Shown here one piece after another: positions 44,642 through 54,394 of a DNA stretch of 64,000 nucleotides. Both the position numbers and the translations under genes were made by a program. Location: the NCBI GenBank assembly GCA_002694985.1, contig NZNS01000009.1, positions 62,001 through 126,000 of the forward strand, written 5' to 3'. A model generated the notes under the pieces. The model saw only the letters and a program-made list of their open reading frames with translations. It searched no databases and was not told where the DNA came from. The first letter of the stretch is position 1, and the number at the start of each line of letters is the position of its first letter. This stretch comes from Parvibaculum sp. (GTDB lineage Bacteria > Pseudomonadota > Alphaproteobacteria > Parvibaculales > Parvibaculaceae).

Positions 44642-45250
44642 ATGCTCAAGATTTATCATGCACCGAACACGCGTTCGCTTCGTCTCATCTGGCTTTGCGA
44701 AGAGCTGGGCATTCCTTACGATCTGCAGACACTGAAGTTTACCGCCGAGGATTTGCAGTCGGAAAAATATCTGGCGCTCCACCCGCTCGGCAAAGTGCCG
44801 TCCATCGACGAAGACGGACTGGTCCTGAACGAATCGGGCGCTATTGCGCAATATCTGATGGCGAAGCATGGCAAGGGACGTCTGGAACCGGAGCCCGGCA
44901 CAGCCGAATACGGAAAATATCTCCAGTGGTTCCACTTTGCAGAAGCGACCTTCATGGTACCGCTCGGCAATATCGCGCAACACACCTTCGTTCGCCCGGA
45001 AGACCAGCGCATTCCGCAGGTTGCTGCGGAATCCGTCGAGAGCGCAAAGAAGATTCTCGGCATTCTCGACAAGGAACTGGCGGGTAAGGACTTCATTTGC
45101 GGCAAGGCACTCACGGCTGCCGACATCATGCTCGGCTATGATCTTTTTCTGTGCAAAATGTTCGGCCTGCTGAGCGACGACTACCCGAATGTGGGCAGCT
45201 ATTTCAACCGGCTCGCCAGCCGCGACGCATTCAAGAAAGCGACCGCATAA
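44642..45250 (+). CDS. Glutathione S-transferase
   Basis: 202 residues: N-terminal thioredoxin fold KIYHAPNTRSLRLIWLCEELGIPYDL with a catalytic Ser/Tyr region, HPLGKVPSIDEDGLVLNESGAIAQYL (GSH-binding ESGAI), and a C-terminal helical domain with GKDFICGKALTAADIMLGYDL. AGGGAGAAAAC precedes the ATG, and a small GCCCC/GGGGC hairpin sits just upstream. It lies inside the catabolic cluster, so it may detoxify a pathway intermediate. Confidence 0.92.
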   Translation: MLKIYHAPNTRSLRLIWLCEELGIPYDLQTLKFTAEDLQSEKYLALHPLGKVPSIDEDGLVLNESGAIAQYLMAKHGKGRLEPEPGTAEYGKYLQWFHFAEATFMVPLGNIAQHTFVRPEDQRIPQVAAESVESAKKILGILDKELAGKDFICGKALTAADIMLGYDLFLCKMFGLLSDDYPNVGSYFNRLASRDAFKKATA

Positions 45251-45273
45251 ACATCGCAAGAGGAAGGCCTCGC

Positions 45274-46119
45274 ATGAGTTACAAGACCATCGATGTGAAG
45301 CCGGTCTCCGGCGCTCTCGGAGCGGAGATCGAAGGCGTCGATCTGTCGAAGGAGCTATCCAACGAAACCTTCGACGATATTCATCAGGCCTTCCTCGACC
45401 ATGTCGTGATTTTCTTTCGCGATCAGCACATCACGCATGAACAGCACAAGGCTTTCGGCCGGCGTTTCGGGACGCTCAATATTCATCCTTACGTGAAGGG
45501 CATGGAGGGGCATCCCGAAATCATGCAGATCGTGAAGGAGCCGGAAGACCGCATCAATTTTGGCGGCGGCTGGCATTCCGACATGTCATTCCTGGAAGAA
45601 CCCGCGCTCGGCTCCATTCTCTATGCCAGGGAAGTACCGCCTTATGGCGGCGACACGCTCTGGGCAAACCAGTATCTCGCCTATGAGACACTGTCCGACG
45701 GCATGAAGGAGATGCTGGAAGGTCTGAAAGCCCTGCACACTGCAAAGGGCGAATATAGCGAACGCGGCGCCTCGGCACAGAAGCGCTCCTCGATGCAGAT
45801 CGCAACGGCAAACGACGATACGCCCGCTTTCGAGCATCCGGTCGTGCGCACCCATCCGGAGACGGGACGCAAGGCTCTTTATGTGAACCCGGCTTTCACT
45901 GAAAAATTCGTCGGCATGACGCGGCGCGAAAGCCGCCCTCTTCTCAACTTTCTCTTTGAACACTGTACGCAGGAACCATTCACCTGCCGCTTCCGCTGGA
46001 CGAAGAATGCCATCGCCTTCTGGGACAACCGTGCCGCGCACCACTTTGCCCTGAACGACTATCACGGGCATCGCCGCCATATGGAACGCGTAACGGTGAA
46101 TGGCGATCGGCCTCACTGA
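45274..46119 (+). CDS. TauD/TfdA-family Fe(II)/2-oxoglutarate dioxygenase
   Basis: 281 residues. GALGAEIEGVDLSKELSNETF is the family start, GGGWHSDMSF carries the HxD iron ligands, GDTLWANQYLAYETLSDGMK is the 2OG-site region, and WDNRAAHHFALNDYHGHRRHMERVTVNG gives the distal His and Arg. The enzyme oxidises a substrate with 2-oxoglutarate, as in taurine or aryloxyalkanoate cleavage. The true substrate is unknown. It follows the GST gene by 23 bp. Confidence 0.92.
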   Translation: MSYKTIDVKPVSGALGAEIEGVDLSKELSNETFDDIHQAFLDHVVIFFRDQHITHEQHKAFGRRFGTLNIHPYVKGMEGHPEIMQIVKEPEDRINFGGGWHSDMSFLEEPALGSILYAREVPPYGGDTLWANQYLAYETLSDGMKEMLEGLKALHTAKGEYSERGASAQKRSSMQIATANDDTPAFEHPVVRTHPETGRKALYVNPAFTEKFVGMTRRESRPLLNFLFEHCTQEPFTCRFRWTKNAIAFWDNRAAHHFALNDYHGHRRHMERVTVNGDRPH

Positions 46120-46292
46120 CGCCTGGCGCAGATGGACCGGAAGGCGAGCCTTGCGCGACCACACGCAGTGCGGGAAAGACGGTTTTCGCTCGCTGATACT
46201 GGTTAACGCTCCCCAAAACCCGGATTTCCCCTTGGAACGGATAAATCGGGCAGGCATCATCTTCTCCTGAATCGGAACGGAGGGGGAAAAAC

Positions 46293-47123
46293 GTGACCGG
46301 ACCTGCCAGAAAATCATTCGTAATTCCCGGTGCCCTGGCACTGCTCGCGCTGATGCACCTGCCAGTAGCGGCGGACATATCGTTGCCACCGGAGAGCGAC
46401 GCGGCCGCGCGCGGCCTCGCCATTGTCGAGGAAATGGACCGGCGCGACAGCGGCTGGGGCGATGCCAAGGCCGATATGAGAATGATCCTGACCAATGCGG
46501 CCGGCGACACGAGCGAACGCGAACTGCATTTCATGATGCTGGAAGTGACGGAAGCGAATGAAGGCGACTGGAGCCTGATGACATTCGACAAGCCACGCGA
46601 CATTCAGGGCACCGCCCTTCTCACCCATGCCCATGTCGGCAAGCCGGACGATCAATGGCTCTATCTGCCCGCAGTCAAACGCGTAAAGCGCATTTCGTCC
46701 TCCAACAAGGCCGGGCCTTTTGTCGGCAGTGAATTCGCCTTCGAGGATCTCGCCGCGCAGGAAGTCGGCAAATACACATACGCCTGGGTGAAGGACGAAC
46801 CATGCGGCGCGCTGACCTGCCATGTCGTCGAGCGCGTACCTGCTTATGAGGGGTCGGGCTATACGAAACAGGTCGTCTGGATCGATACCACCGACTATCT
46901 CATGCGCAAGACCGACTACTACGATCGCAAGGGCGCGCTTCTGAAGACGCTCACCTTCGACGGTTACGCCATGTATCTGGACCGCATCTGGCGTCCGCGC
47001 GCGCTCGAAATGGTGAACCACGAAAACGGCAAGAAGACCAGGCTCGTCTGGAAAGAATACGAATTCGGCACCGGCCTCACCGAAAATGATTTCTCCACGG
47101 CCCGCCTCGAACGGGCGCGTTGA
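46293..47123 (+). CDS. Outer-membrane lipoprotein-sorting (LolA-like) protein
   Basis: 276 residues with an N-terminal signal peptide (SFVIPGALALLALMHLPVAA) and the LolA-like pattern: GDWSLMTFDKPRDIQGTALLTH, DDQWLYLPAVKRVKRISSSNKAGPFVGSEFAFEDLAAQEV and LMRKTDYYDRKGALLKTL. It is periplasmic and probably binds a lipid. GTG start with a GGAGGGGG site. It is followed by a beta-barrel protein and an opposite-strand RND pump, a neighbourhood common for such proteins. Confidence 0.88.
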   Translation: MTGPARKSFVIPGALALLALMHLPVAADISLPPESDAAARGLAIVEEMDRRDSGWGDAKADMRMILTNAAGDTSERELHFMMLEVTEANEGDWSLMTFDKPRDIQGTALLTHAHVGKPDDQWLYLPAVKRVKRISSSNKAGPFVGSEFAFEDLAAQEVGKYTYAWVKDEPCGALTCHVVERVPAYEGSGYTKQVVWIDTTDYLMRKTDYYDRKGALLKTLTFDGYAMYLDRIWRPRALEMVNHENGKKTRLVWKEYEFGTGLTENDFSTARLERAR

Positions 47124-47220
47124 GGAAGATCTCGTCAGAAATTGCCGCCGGCGCGTTTGCCTGCAGTTAACGCCGGTGGCGCATACTGATTGCTTCGGTT
47201 GCATTTCGGAGGCGTATCGG

Positions 47221-48435
47221 GTGGCGTCGATGACAGCGAAAATGACAGCTTCGGCCCTCGCGCTTTGCGCAGGGTTTCTGCCGCTATGCGCTCAGGCAGG
47301 GGATTTGGAGCTGCGCGGATATATTGCACCGGAACTCCGCGTCTTCACCGAAAGCCCCTCAAGCCGCTCGCAGAAGGACACGACCCTCTCGATCGCGGGT
47401 GAGGTCACGGCCGAATATCTCTGGGACGATGACGACCAGTCCTTCGTCTTCACGCCTTTTGCCAGACTCGACCAGCGAGACAGCGAGCGCAGTCACTGGG
47501 ATATTCGCGAAGCGCGCTATGCGTTTTATGCCGGCGACTGGGAGTTCCGTATCGGTGCGGACAAAGTGTTCTGGGGCGTCACGGAAGCCGTACATCTCGT
47601 CGACACCATCAACCAGACCGACCTCATTGAGGATCCGGTCAAACAGGAAGTAAAGCTCGGTCAGCCGATGGTCCGCATCCGGACGTTGCAATCCTTCGGT
47701 ATATTCGACGCATTCTTCCTGCCCTATTTTCGCGAGCGTACTTATTCCGGCGAAGAAGGCCGGCCCGCGACGGATATCCCTGTCGACAAGAGCCTCACCC
47801 GCTATGAGAGCGGTGCGGAGGAATGGCATCCGGACTTTGCATTCCGTTACAGCAACACCCTGGGCGATTTCGATATCGGTCTCGGCTATTTTCAGGGAAC
47901 TGCCCGCGACCCGATCCTGCAACCCGCCTTCAACGGCGCAGGCAAGCTCGTTCTCGCCCCCTTCTATCCGCAGATGAAGCAGGTCTCCATCGACTTGCAG
48001 GCGACCAAGGGCGCCTGGCTCTACAAGCTTGAGGGATATGGGCGGCACGAACTGGATGACGATTATGCCGCCATTACCGGCGGCATCGAATATACCTTCT
48101 ACGGTGCTTTCGGCAGCGGGGGAGACCTCGGCATTGTCGCCGAATACGCCTATGACACGCGAGGCCAGAACCAGCGTAACGCCTATCAGGACGACGCTTT
48201 CCTCGCACTCCGCTGGGCGGCAAACGACATCGCCACGACAAGCATGCTGGGCGGCATCGTTGTCGACACAGAAACCGGTGCAACCGGCCTGCGTTTCCGG
48301 GGCGAGCGGCGGTTGGGAGACGACTACCGTCTTTCCGCCGAGGCCTATTTCTTCCGAAATGTACCGCGACAGGATCTCGTCTACAGCATCGCCGACGACG
48401 ACTACGTGCAGATCAGGATCGCACGCTTCTTCTGA
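47221..48435 (+). CDS. Outer-membrane beta-barrel protein (DUF1302-like role)
   Basis: 404 residues with a signal peptide (ALALCAGFLPLCAQA) and long runs of amphipathic beta strands ending in aromatic residues, closing with IRIARFF, the C-terminal phenylalanine typical of BAM-inserted barrels. It probably forms a pore or transport channel. GTG 47221 has GGAGG eight bases ahead; ATG 47230 or 47239 are alternatives. It lies 97 bp after the LolA-like gene and is probably co-expressed with it. Confidence 0.75.
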   Translation: MASMTAKMTASALALCAGFLPLCAQAGDLELRGYIAPELRVFTESPSSRSQKDTTLSIAGEVTAEYLWDDDDQSFVFTPFARLDQRDSERSHWDIREARYAFYAGDWEFRIGADKVFWGVTEAVHLVDTINQTDLIEDPVKQEVKLGQPMVRIRTLQSFGIFDAFFLPYFRERTYSGEEGRPATDIPVDKSLTRYESGAEEWHPDFAFRYSNTLGDFDIGLGYFQGTARDPILQPAFNGAGKLVLAPFYPQMKQVSIDLQATKGAWLYKLEGYGRHELDDDYAAITGGIEYTFYGAFGSGGDLGIVAEYAYDTRGQNQRNAYQDDAFLALRWAANDIATTSMLGGIVVDTETGATGLRFRGERRLGDDYRLSAEAYFFRNVPRQDLVYSIADDDYVQIRIARFF

Positions 48436-48440
48436 TTTTT

Positions 48441-51400
48441 CTATTCCGCCGGAACGCTCGGGGGAACGTTCGGGGCCTGGGCTGCCTTGGCTTCGAGACG
48501 CCGCGCGCGCCAGCCCGCGATGATGAGATAAACAGTGGGCACAACAAAGAGCGTCAGCAACGTACCGAAACTGATACCGCCCACGATCACATAACCGATG
48601 GAACGGCGGCTTTCGGCGCCTGCACCCGATGCGAGCGCAAGCGGCAACGCCCCGAGCACCATTGCGCCCGTCGTCATCATGATCGGGCGCAGACGAAGCC
48701 CTGCCGCCTCGACCACGGCATCGTAGACGGAATGCCCCTTCTCGCGGAGCTGGTTCGAGAACTCCACAATCAGAATGCCGTGCTTGCTGATAAGACCCAC
48801 CAGCGTAATCAGACCCACCTGACTGTAGATATTCAGCGTCGTGTCCGTCAGGAAGAGCAGCATCAAGGCGCCGAAGATAGACAGCGGCACACTGACGAGA
48901 ATGATCAACGGGTCGATGAAGCTCTCAAACTGCGCTGCCAGAACCAGATAGATGAAGAGCAACGCCAGCGCGAAGGTCACCGCGATGGTGCCCGACGATT
49001 TCACGAATTCGCGAAGCTGACCGTCGAGATCGGTTTGCGCGCTCGTGGGCAGAAGACGCTGCGTTGTCGCGTCGAGAAATTCGAGCGCTTCGCCCATTGA
49101 ATAGCCAGGCGCAAGCGAGGCGGAGATTGTTGCCGAACGCAACTGATTGAAGTGGTTGAGCGAATTTGGCGCGACCGTTTCTTTCACCTCGATCAGATTC
49201 GAAAGCTGCACCATCTCACCCTTGTCGCCGCGCACATAGATATCGCGAATGTCGGTAGGGGTCTGGCGCTCATCGTCGGCAACCTGAATGATGACATCGT
49301 ACTGCTTGCCGCCCTGCTCATAGCGAGTGACCTGACGTCCACCAAGTAGCGTTTCGAGGGTGCGGCCCACGGTCGATACGTCGATACCCGCATCGACAAC
49401 CTTGTCGCGATTGACCTGGATATCAAGCTGCGGCTTCTGCAGCTTGAGGTTCGAGTCCGGATTAACAAAACCGCGATTCTGCCGGATCTCATCCATCACG
49501 GCATTCACGTAGCCTTCGAGTTCTTCATATGTCCCGGAGGCTTGAATCACATATTCGACAGGCTGCGACCGGCTGCTCTGCCCGAGGGAGGGCGGATTGA
49601 CGCCAAAAGCCAGGATACCGGGAATTTTCCCGAGTTTTGGTTGCAGCATGGCGATGATTTCCTGCTGCGTACGGCTGCGCTCGTCCCACGGCACCAGTCG
49701 CGAAAAGGAAACGAGATCCGTGATCTGCGGAAAGCCGGATACGACAAGATAGCCTGCGACCTCGGGAATATCGACATAGAGGTTCTGGAGCTGTTTGGCA
49801 TAACGCTGCGAGAACTCGAGTGTCGCTCCCTGCGGTGCCTGCCCCACGACAAGAAGCGTACCCCGGTCTTCGAAAGGCGCCAGCTCCTGCTTGAGCACCA
49901 TGAAAAGGCCAACGCAGGAAAGCGCCAGCACCGCCGCGATACCCACGATCAGCTTGCGGCGCACAAGCGCCTTCGCAAGCATGTTCTTGTAACCTTCGTC
50001 CAGATCTTCGAGGCGCTCGCGCAGCCAGCGCTGAATGCGGCTTTCCTTTGTTTCATGCCTGAGCAGCTTTGAACAAAGCATCGGCGTCAAGGTCAACGCA
50101 ACAAAGCCTGAAACGACGACAGTCGCGGCCAGCGTAAGCGCGAATTCGAGAAAAAGCTTTCCCGTCCGGCCTTCGGCGAAACCGACCGGCGCATAAACGG
50201 CAGCAAGGGTCAGCGTCATTGCGATGACGGCAAAGGTGATTTCCTTTGAACCTTCTATCGCGGCGCGGAACGGTGCCTTTCCTTCCTCGATATGCCGATA
50301 GATGTTTTCAAGCATCACGATCGCGTCGTCCACCACGAGACCGATCGCGAGCACCATCGAGAGAAGCGTCAAGGTGTTGATGCTGAAGCCGAGCATCAGC
50401 ATGATCGCGAAACTGGTGATGAGAGAAATCGGGATCGTGACGACCGGAATAAACGACGCCCGAAGCGTCCGCAGGAAGACGAAAATGACGAGGACCACGA
50501 GAAGCACCGCCTCGAAAATCGTCTCGTAAACCGAGCTGATCGATTCCGCGATGAAGACCGAGGTGTCGTAACCGACGAATGCCGACATGCCCGTGGGAAG
50601 CGTCGGCGCGAGATCTTTCAGAGCCTGGCGAACGTTAGCCGCGACTTCAAGCGGATTGGCTGTCGCCTGTTTGACGATGCCAAGCGAGATTGACGTCTCG
50701 CCATTGTAAGTCGCGGACCGGCGCTCGTCAGCAGCAGCCACTTCCACCCGGGCCACCTGATTCAGGCGCACCTGAAAGCCATCTGCCTGCTTAACCACAA
50801 TATGGCCGAACTCGTCCGGCGTCTGAAGCGCGGTCTTCGCAAGCACCGTAAATTCCCGGTCTATGCTTTCGATGCGACCCGAGGGGATTTCCGCATTCTG
50901 CGTCCGCACCGCGTTCTCTACGTCTTGCACGGTCAGCCCATAGGCAGCGAGCCGCGACCGGTCGACCCAGATACGCATGGAGTATTCGCGGCCGCCAAAA
51001 ATGCTGACCTGCGCAACGCCGGGCTGGTTCTGCAACCGGTCGGTCACGATACGGTCCAGATAGTCGGTAATCTCAAGTTCCGACATCCGATCGCTCCTGA
51101 AAGCGATGTACATGATCGGCTGAGCGTCCGCCTCGACCTTCGCGATGATCGGTTCGTCGATCTCGTCCGGCAACAGGCCGCGCGCACGGCCTACACGGTC
51201 GCGCACATCGCTCGCCGCGACATCCGGATCTGTTTCCAGCGTAAACCGGGCCGTCACCTGGCTTTCTTCGGCGCGGCTCGTAGAGGAAAGAATCTCGATG
51301 CCTTCGATGCCCGCCATCGAATCTTCGAGAGGCTGGGTCACTTCGCGTTCGATCACCGAAGCACTCGCACCGCGATAGGTCGTTGTCACTGTGACGACAG

Positions 51401-51527
51401 GCTCGTCGATCTCGGGATATTCGCGCACCGACAGACGGTCGTAGGAGACAAGTCCCACCAGCACCAGAATAAGGCTCACGACCGTTGCAAAAACCGGACG
51501 GCGAATGAAGAGCTCGGAAATATTCAC
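48441..51527 (-). CDS. RND efflux transporter permease (HAE1-like)
   Basis: 1028 residues of the AcrB/MexB class. The N-terminus MNISELFIRRPVFATVVSL, the proton-relay helix MVLAIGLVVDDAIVMLENI with its Asp pair near residue 400, GAMVLGALPLALASGAGAESRRSIGYVIVGG and about 12 helices with two large periplasmic loops are visible. It exports hydrophobic compounds with an adaptor and an outer-membrane channel. The adaptor gene lies 15 bp upstream; no TolC-type gene is adjacent. Confidence 0.95.
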   Translation of the reverse strand: MNISELFIRRPVFATVVSLILVLVGLVSYDRLSVREYPEIDEPVVTVTTTYRGASASVIEREVTQPLEDSMAGIEGIEILSSTSRAEESQVTARFTLETDPDVAASDVRDRVGRARGLLPDEIDEPIIAKVEADAQPIMYIAFRSDRMSELEITDYLDRIVTDRLQNQPGVAQVSIFGGREYSMRIWVDRSRLAAYGLTVQDVENAVRTQNAEIPSGRIESIDREFTVLAKTALQTPDEFGHIVVKQADGFQVRLNQVARVEVAAADERRSATYNGETSISLGIVKQATANPLEVAANVRQALKDLAPTLPTGMSAFVGYDTSVFIAESISSVYETIFEAVLLVVLVIFVFLRTLRASFIPVVTIPISLITSFAIMLMLGFSINTLTLLSMVLAIGLVVDDAIVMLENIYRHIEEGKAPFRAAIEGSKEITFAVIAMTLTLAAVYAPVGFAEGRTGKLFLEFALTLAATVVVSGFVALTLTPMLCSKLLRHETKESRIQRWLRERLEDLDEGYKNMLAKALVRRKLIVGIAAVLALSCVGLFMVLKQELAPFEDRGTLLVVGQAPQGATLEFSQRYAKQLQNLYVDIPEVAGYLVVSGFPQITDLVSFSRLVPWDERSRTQQEIIAMLQPKLGKIPGILAFGVNPPSLGQSSRSQPVEYVIQASGTYEELEGYVNAVMDEIRQNRGFVNPDSNLKLQKPQLDIQVNRDKVVDAGIDVSTVGRTLETLLGGRQVTRYEQGGKQYDVIIQVADDERQTPTDIRDIYVRGDKGEMVQLSNLIEVKETVAPNSLNHFNQLRSATISASLAPGYSMGEALEFLDATTQRLLPTSAQTDLDGQLREFVKSSGTIAVTFALALLFIYLVLAAQFESFIDPLIILVSVPLSIFGALMLLFLTDTTLNIYSQVGLITLVGLISKHGILIVEFSNQLREKGHSVYDAVVEAAGLRLRPIMMTTGAMVLGALPLALASGAGAESRRSIGYVIVGGISFGTLLTLFVVPTVYLIIAGWRARRLEAKAAQAPNVPPSVPAE

Positions 51528-51542
51528 GTCGCTTTTCCCCGC

Positions 51543-52682
51543 CTATTCGGTCGCAGTTGCGGTGCCGGACTGCGGCGCTGCGGCATCAGTGTCCCCGCCA
51601 TTTGCAATCTCGACGGGCGCGCCGTTCTGCACCTTGAGCTGACCGCTTACGATGACCGTCTCGCCATCTTCGACGCCGGAAAGGATTTCCACTTCGCCCG
51701 GTATGCGTGTACCGATCGTGACGGGGCTCATCTGCGCGTGACCATCCACAACCTTGAAGACGGCCCTCTCGCCTGTCGGCGTCGTGACGATGGCCGCTTC
51801 AGGCAGCATGATCGAACGCCGCGTGTCCGTGACGATCTCGACGCGGCCGAAAAGGCCGGGCCGGAGCTTGCCATCGACATTCTGTATGATCGCGCGCACG
51901 CTGATCGAACGCCCGTCCACACTCACGACGGGATCAACGGCGCTCACAACGCCCTTGTAAATCTGACCGGGCAGCGCATCGAAGGTGACATTCACCTCCT
52001 GCCCCTCGCCGACTTCCGTCAGAAAGACTTCGGAAACCTGAAAATCGATCCGCAGATTATCCACATCGGCGAGCGTCGCTATGGGATCGCCCGCCGTAAG
52101 ATACTGTCCAAGGCTCACCTGACGCAGGCCGATGATGCCGCTAAACGGCGCCTTGATCGTCGCCTTGTCGAGTGCCGCCTTGGTCGCCGCGACCTCCGCT
52201 TCCGCCGACTTGAAATCGTTGAGCGCTTCGTCGCGCGCGCGCGCCGTGCCCGAGCCGCGTTTCAGCAGCCTTTCGGCACGCTGATAATTGGCGCGAGTCA
52301 GCGTCAGCCGCGCCTCGGACTGCATCAGCCGCGCCTTGAGGTCTCTGTCGTCAAGCGTGATGATGGTGTCGCCTTCTTCGATCCGCGAGCCATCCGTAAA
52401 ATCTATGCTGGTGACGATGCCGGTAATCTCCGGCTTGACCGTGATCGCCTGATCGGCCTGAAGCGTACCCAGAGCGGAGACCTTGAGGTCCACTTCCTCC
52501 TTGCTGGCCTCGACCACCTCGACAACAGGAATCGGAAACCCGCCCTGCTCTCCCTGGCCCATGATGGTGCCGTAGAGACGGTAGATGAAAACCGCGACAA
52601 TGATGGCAAGCAAAAGTGCGCCGAGACCGATCAGCGCAGTGCGAGGCGAAAAGGTCTTCAGGGATGGGGTATCGAACTTCAT
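51543..52682 (-). CDS. RND periplasmic adaptor (membrane fusion protein)
   Basis: 379 residues: an N-terminal anchor helix (LIGLGALLLAIIVAVFIYRL), the lipoyl-like half TLQADQAITVKPEITGIV, a coiled coil (RLMQSEARLTLTRANYQRAERLLKRG), then DKATIKAPFSGIIGLRQVSLGQYL and a beta-barrel/MP domain ending in Ala/Thr-rich GDTDAAAPQSGTATATE. It bridges the permease and an outer-membrane channel. It is co-transcribed with the permease. Confidence 0.93.
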   Translation of the reverse strand: MKFDTPSLKTFSPRTALIGLGALLLAIIVAVFIYRLYGTIMGQGEQGGFPIPVVEVVEASKEEVDLKVSALGTLQADQAITVKPEITGIVTSIDFTDGSRIEEGDTIITLDDRDLKARLMQSEARLTLTRANYQRAERLLKRGSGTARARDEALNDFKSAEAEVAATKAALDKATIKAPFSGIIGLRQVSLGQYLTAGDPIATLADVDNLRIDFQVSEVFLTEVGEGQEVNVTFDALPGQIYKGVVSAVDPVVSVDGRSISVRAIIQNVDGKLRPGLFGRVEIVTDTRRSIMLPEAAIVTTPTGERAVFKVVDGHAQMSPVTIGTRIPGEVEILSGVEDGETVIVSGQLKVQNGAPVEIANGGDTDAAAPQSGTATATE

Positions 52683-52879
52683 GAATATTGCTCTTGAGAC
52701 TGTCGCCGGTGAGGCATCTTACCTGGCCGCGAGATGGCGTATCGCGTAGCGGAAACCGTGGCGGCGCGGTTGGTCTGAAATAGGCCATTTAGCCCGGCGC
52801 TAAAATGGCAATTTGCCAGCATGTCGCTAGGGAAGCGGCAAAAACCGTCCTGGCCATAAATCTACTGACAAAATTGGAG
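52683..52879. other. Upstream region of the RND operon
   Basis: About 200 bp that should hold the RND promoter, up to the left att repeat of the adjacent element. No palindromic operator was recognised. Confidence 0.3.
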
Positions 52880-52929
52880 GGCAATGGTGGGTGTGACAGG
52901 GATTGAACCTGTGACCCCTTCGATGTCAA
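52880..52929. repeat. attL: tRNA-Val 3'-half duplicate
   Basis: 50 bp identical to 58395-58444 except for one base in the acceptor stem (T52892). It covers the CCA end, T arm and part of the anticodon arm, so it is an attachment-site copy and not a working tRNA. Confidence 0.9.
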
Positions 52930-53057
52930 GAAGGGAGTTAGATTCGGGGGCCATTGAAAGAAAAGGGAAAAGACGCCCCCGCTTGGTGCGAAAGCGCCGC
53001 TTTTCGCGGTAATTGCACCCCAATTGCACCCCAGCAAGGTGGGGGTGGCACCATACC

Positions 53058-54170
53058 CTACTCCCGCTCATAGCTCCGCCTCCGGCGCTCGAACGGCATG
53101 CCCTCATCGTCGTCATCGCCTGTGAGGAAGCCCTGGAGACGCTGCCAGACGTCTTTCCCCACCTGTCGGGGCCGAGGCATGGATAGGAGCGCCGTCCGGC
53201 AGCGGTCGCGACCTGTAGTGACAAGCGCAACCAGCATGGCGAAGGCTTTGGCCGTCTGGGAGGCGTCGAATCGGTATCCTTCCATCCTCCCTTGAGCTTC
53301 CTCAAGCTTCGGCACGAGGTCGGCCTTCTCCAGCGTGAGTGTCCGATTCTCCTCTCGAAGGTCCAAAACCTCCCTTTCGAGAAGTTCCGCCCGATGCTGG
53401 ACCTTATCCGCACCGGCAGCAGCCAGCTTGAACGCCTCCAACTCCGTCAACCGGCCTTCCGCCTTGGTCATGGTCTCCGCTCTCCGCTTCGCGTTTCGTT
53501 TTTCAGCCAAGTAAGCTCCGCGAGAGAGACGGCGACGGCGCGGCCCTTCCCGAAGGTGCCCGTGGAACAGCCCAACATAGGCATGGAAATCATCCTGTAA
53601 GCCCCTCATCGCCTCGCAATAGTCCCTGTTGGCTTCCTTGGCGCTCTTGCCGTCCCGCTTCGCGGCCTCACGCGCGGCGATACCGGGGTGGACCGCCTCC
53701 AAATCAAGGCGCCTGTCGCTCGTGAGGCGCGGCACAATGAAATAATGGAGATGGGGAAAGCTTTCGTCTTCGTGCCTGACGACCGATGCCAGCGTGTCGC
53801 CATAGCGCCCTGAGAGCCACCGCAAGGAACGCGTTTCCCACACCGCGTAATCGGCGCGGGAGCACTCGTTCATATCGGCCAGCGCCACCGGGTAGGAAAG
53901 AACCCCCGCCAACATCACGGGCGAATCCTTGCGCAACTTCCGTCCCTTCGCGTCGCGCGCCTCTTCGGCCAAGCGCTGAGTAGCCCGCTCGACTTCGGGC
54001 AAGGTAAGGCCGAAGAGGCGCTTCGGCGGGCGCGGTGCTTCGATATGCGGGCACGCAGCAGTTTCCCGACCGGCCTCCGCCAGCACATCGTGCAGCGGCC
54101 ACCGCTTGGCCGTCGCTTTTTTCGGAACGGCGCGGGCCACGATGTCGATATGAAGAAACTGAAACGCCAT
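53058..54170 (-). CDS. MobV-type (Mob/Pre) relaxase
   Basis: 370 residues. RHEDESFPHLHYFIVP (residues 132-147) matches the MobV motif III HxDxxxPHxH metal site. The N-terminus MAFQFLHIDIVARAVPKK is the alphaproteobacterial MobV form. A coiled-coil C-terminus (VQHRAELLEREVLDLREENRTL) follows. It would nick an oriT and pilot DNA transfer. ATG 54170 follows GAAAGGGG; an upstream TTG would add 16 unlikely residues. It is the left-most gene of the element; a structured candidate oriT lies just upstream. Confidence 0.82.
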   Translation of the reverse strand: MAFQFLHIDIVARAVPKKATAKRWPLHDVLAEAGRETAACPHIEAPRPPKRLFGLTLPEVERATQRLAEEARDAKGRKLRKDSPVMLAGVLSYPVALADMNECSRADYAVWETRSLRWLSGRYGDTLASVVRHEDESFPHLHYFIVPRLTSDRRLDLEAVHPGIAAREAAKRDGKSAKEANRDYCEAMRGLQDDFHAYVGLFHGHLREGPRRRRLSRGAYLAEKRNAKRRAETMTKAEGRLTELEAFKLAAAGADKVQHRAELLEREVLDLREENRTLTLEKADLVPKLEEAQGRMEGYRFDASQTAKAFAMLVALVTTGRDRCRTALLSMPRPRQVGKDVWQRLQGFLTGDDDDEGMPFERRRRSYERE

Positions 54171-54253
54171 GGCCGCCCCTTTCTCCGGTCGACATAGGAG
54201 CCATTCGAGGGACGTCAAATGCGCAGCGTAAGTTTTTGAGGAAGGGCAGAAAT

Positions 54254-54394
54254 GTAGTGACCGACTATATTTGTTCGCCAGCCTCTTGGCGGGCGCTCAC
54301 AAATGTCGGGCCTGCGGCGCCGGGCGCGATGCGCGCCCGAGTGCGGCGGAAGCCGCCGCAAAGAGGCGGCTATTCCCGCCATGCCGGTCACTAC
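54254..54394. other. Structured candidate oriT between relaxase and RepA-like gene
   Basis: 10-bp inverted repeats GTAGTGACCG (54254-54263) and CGGTCACTAC (54385-54394) enclose two further hairpins: CGGGCGCG/CGCGCCCG (54321-54339) and TGCGGCG/CGCCGCA (54342-54360). The position beside the relaxase start suits an oriT, but no nic sequence was identified. Confidence 0.45.

Noticed and set aside
52885..52929. Apparent second tRNA-Val
   Set aside because: Only the 3' half is present and the 5' half is absent, so it is the element's att copy.
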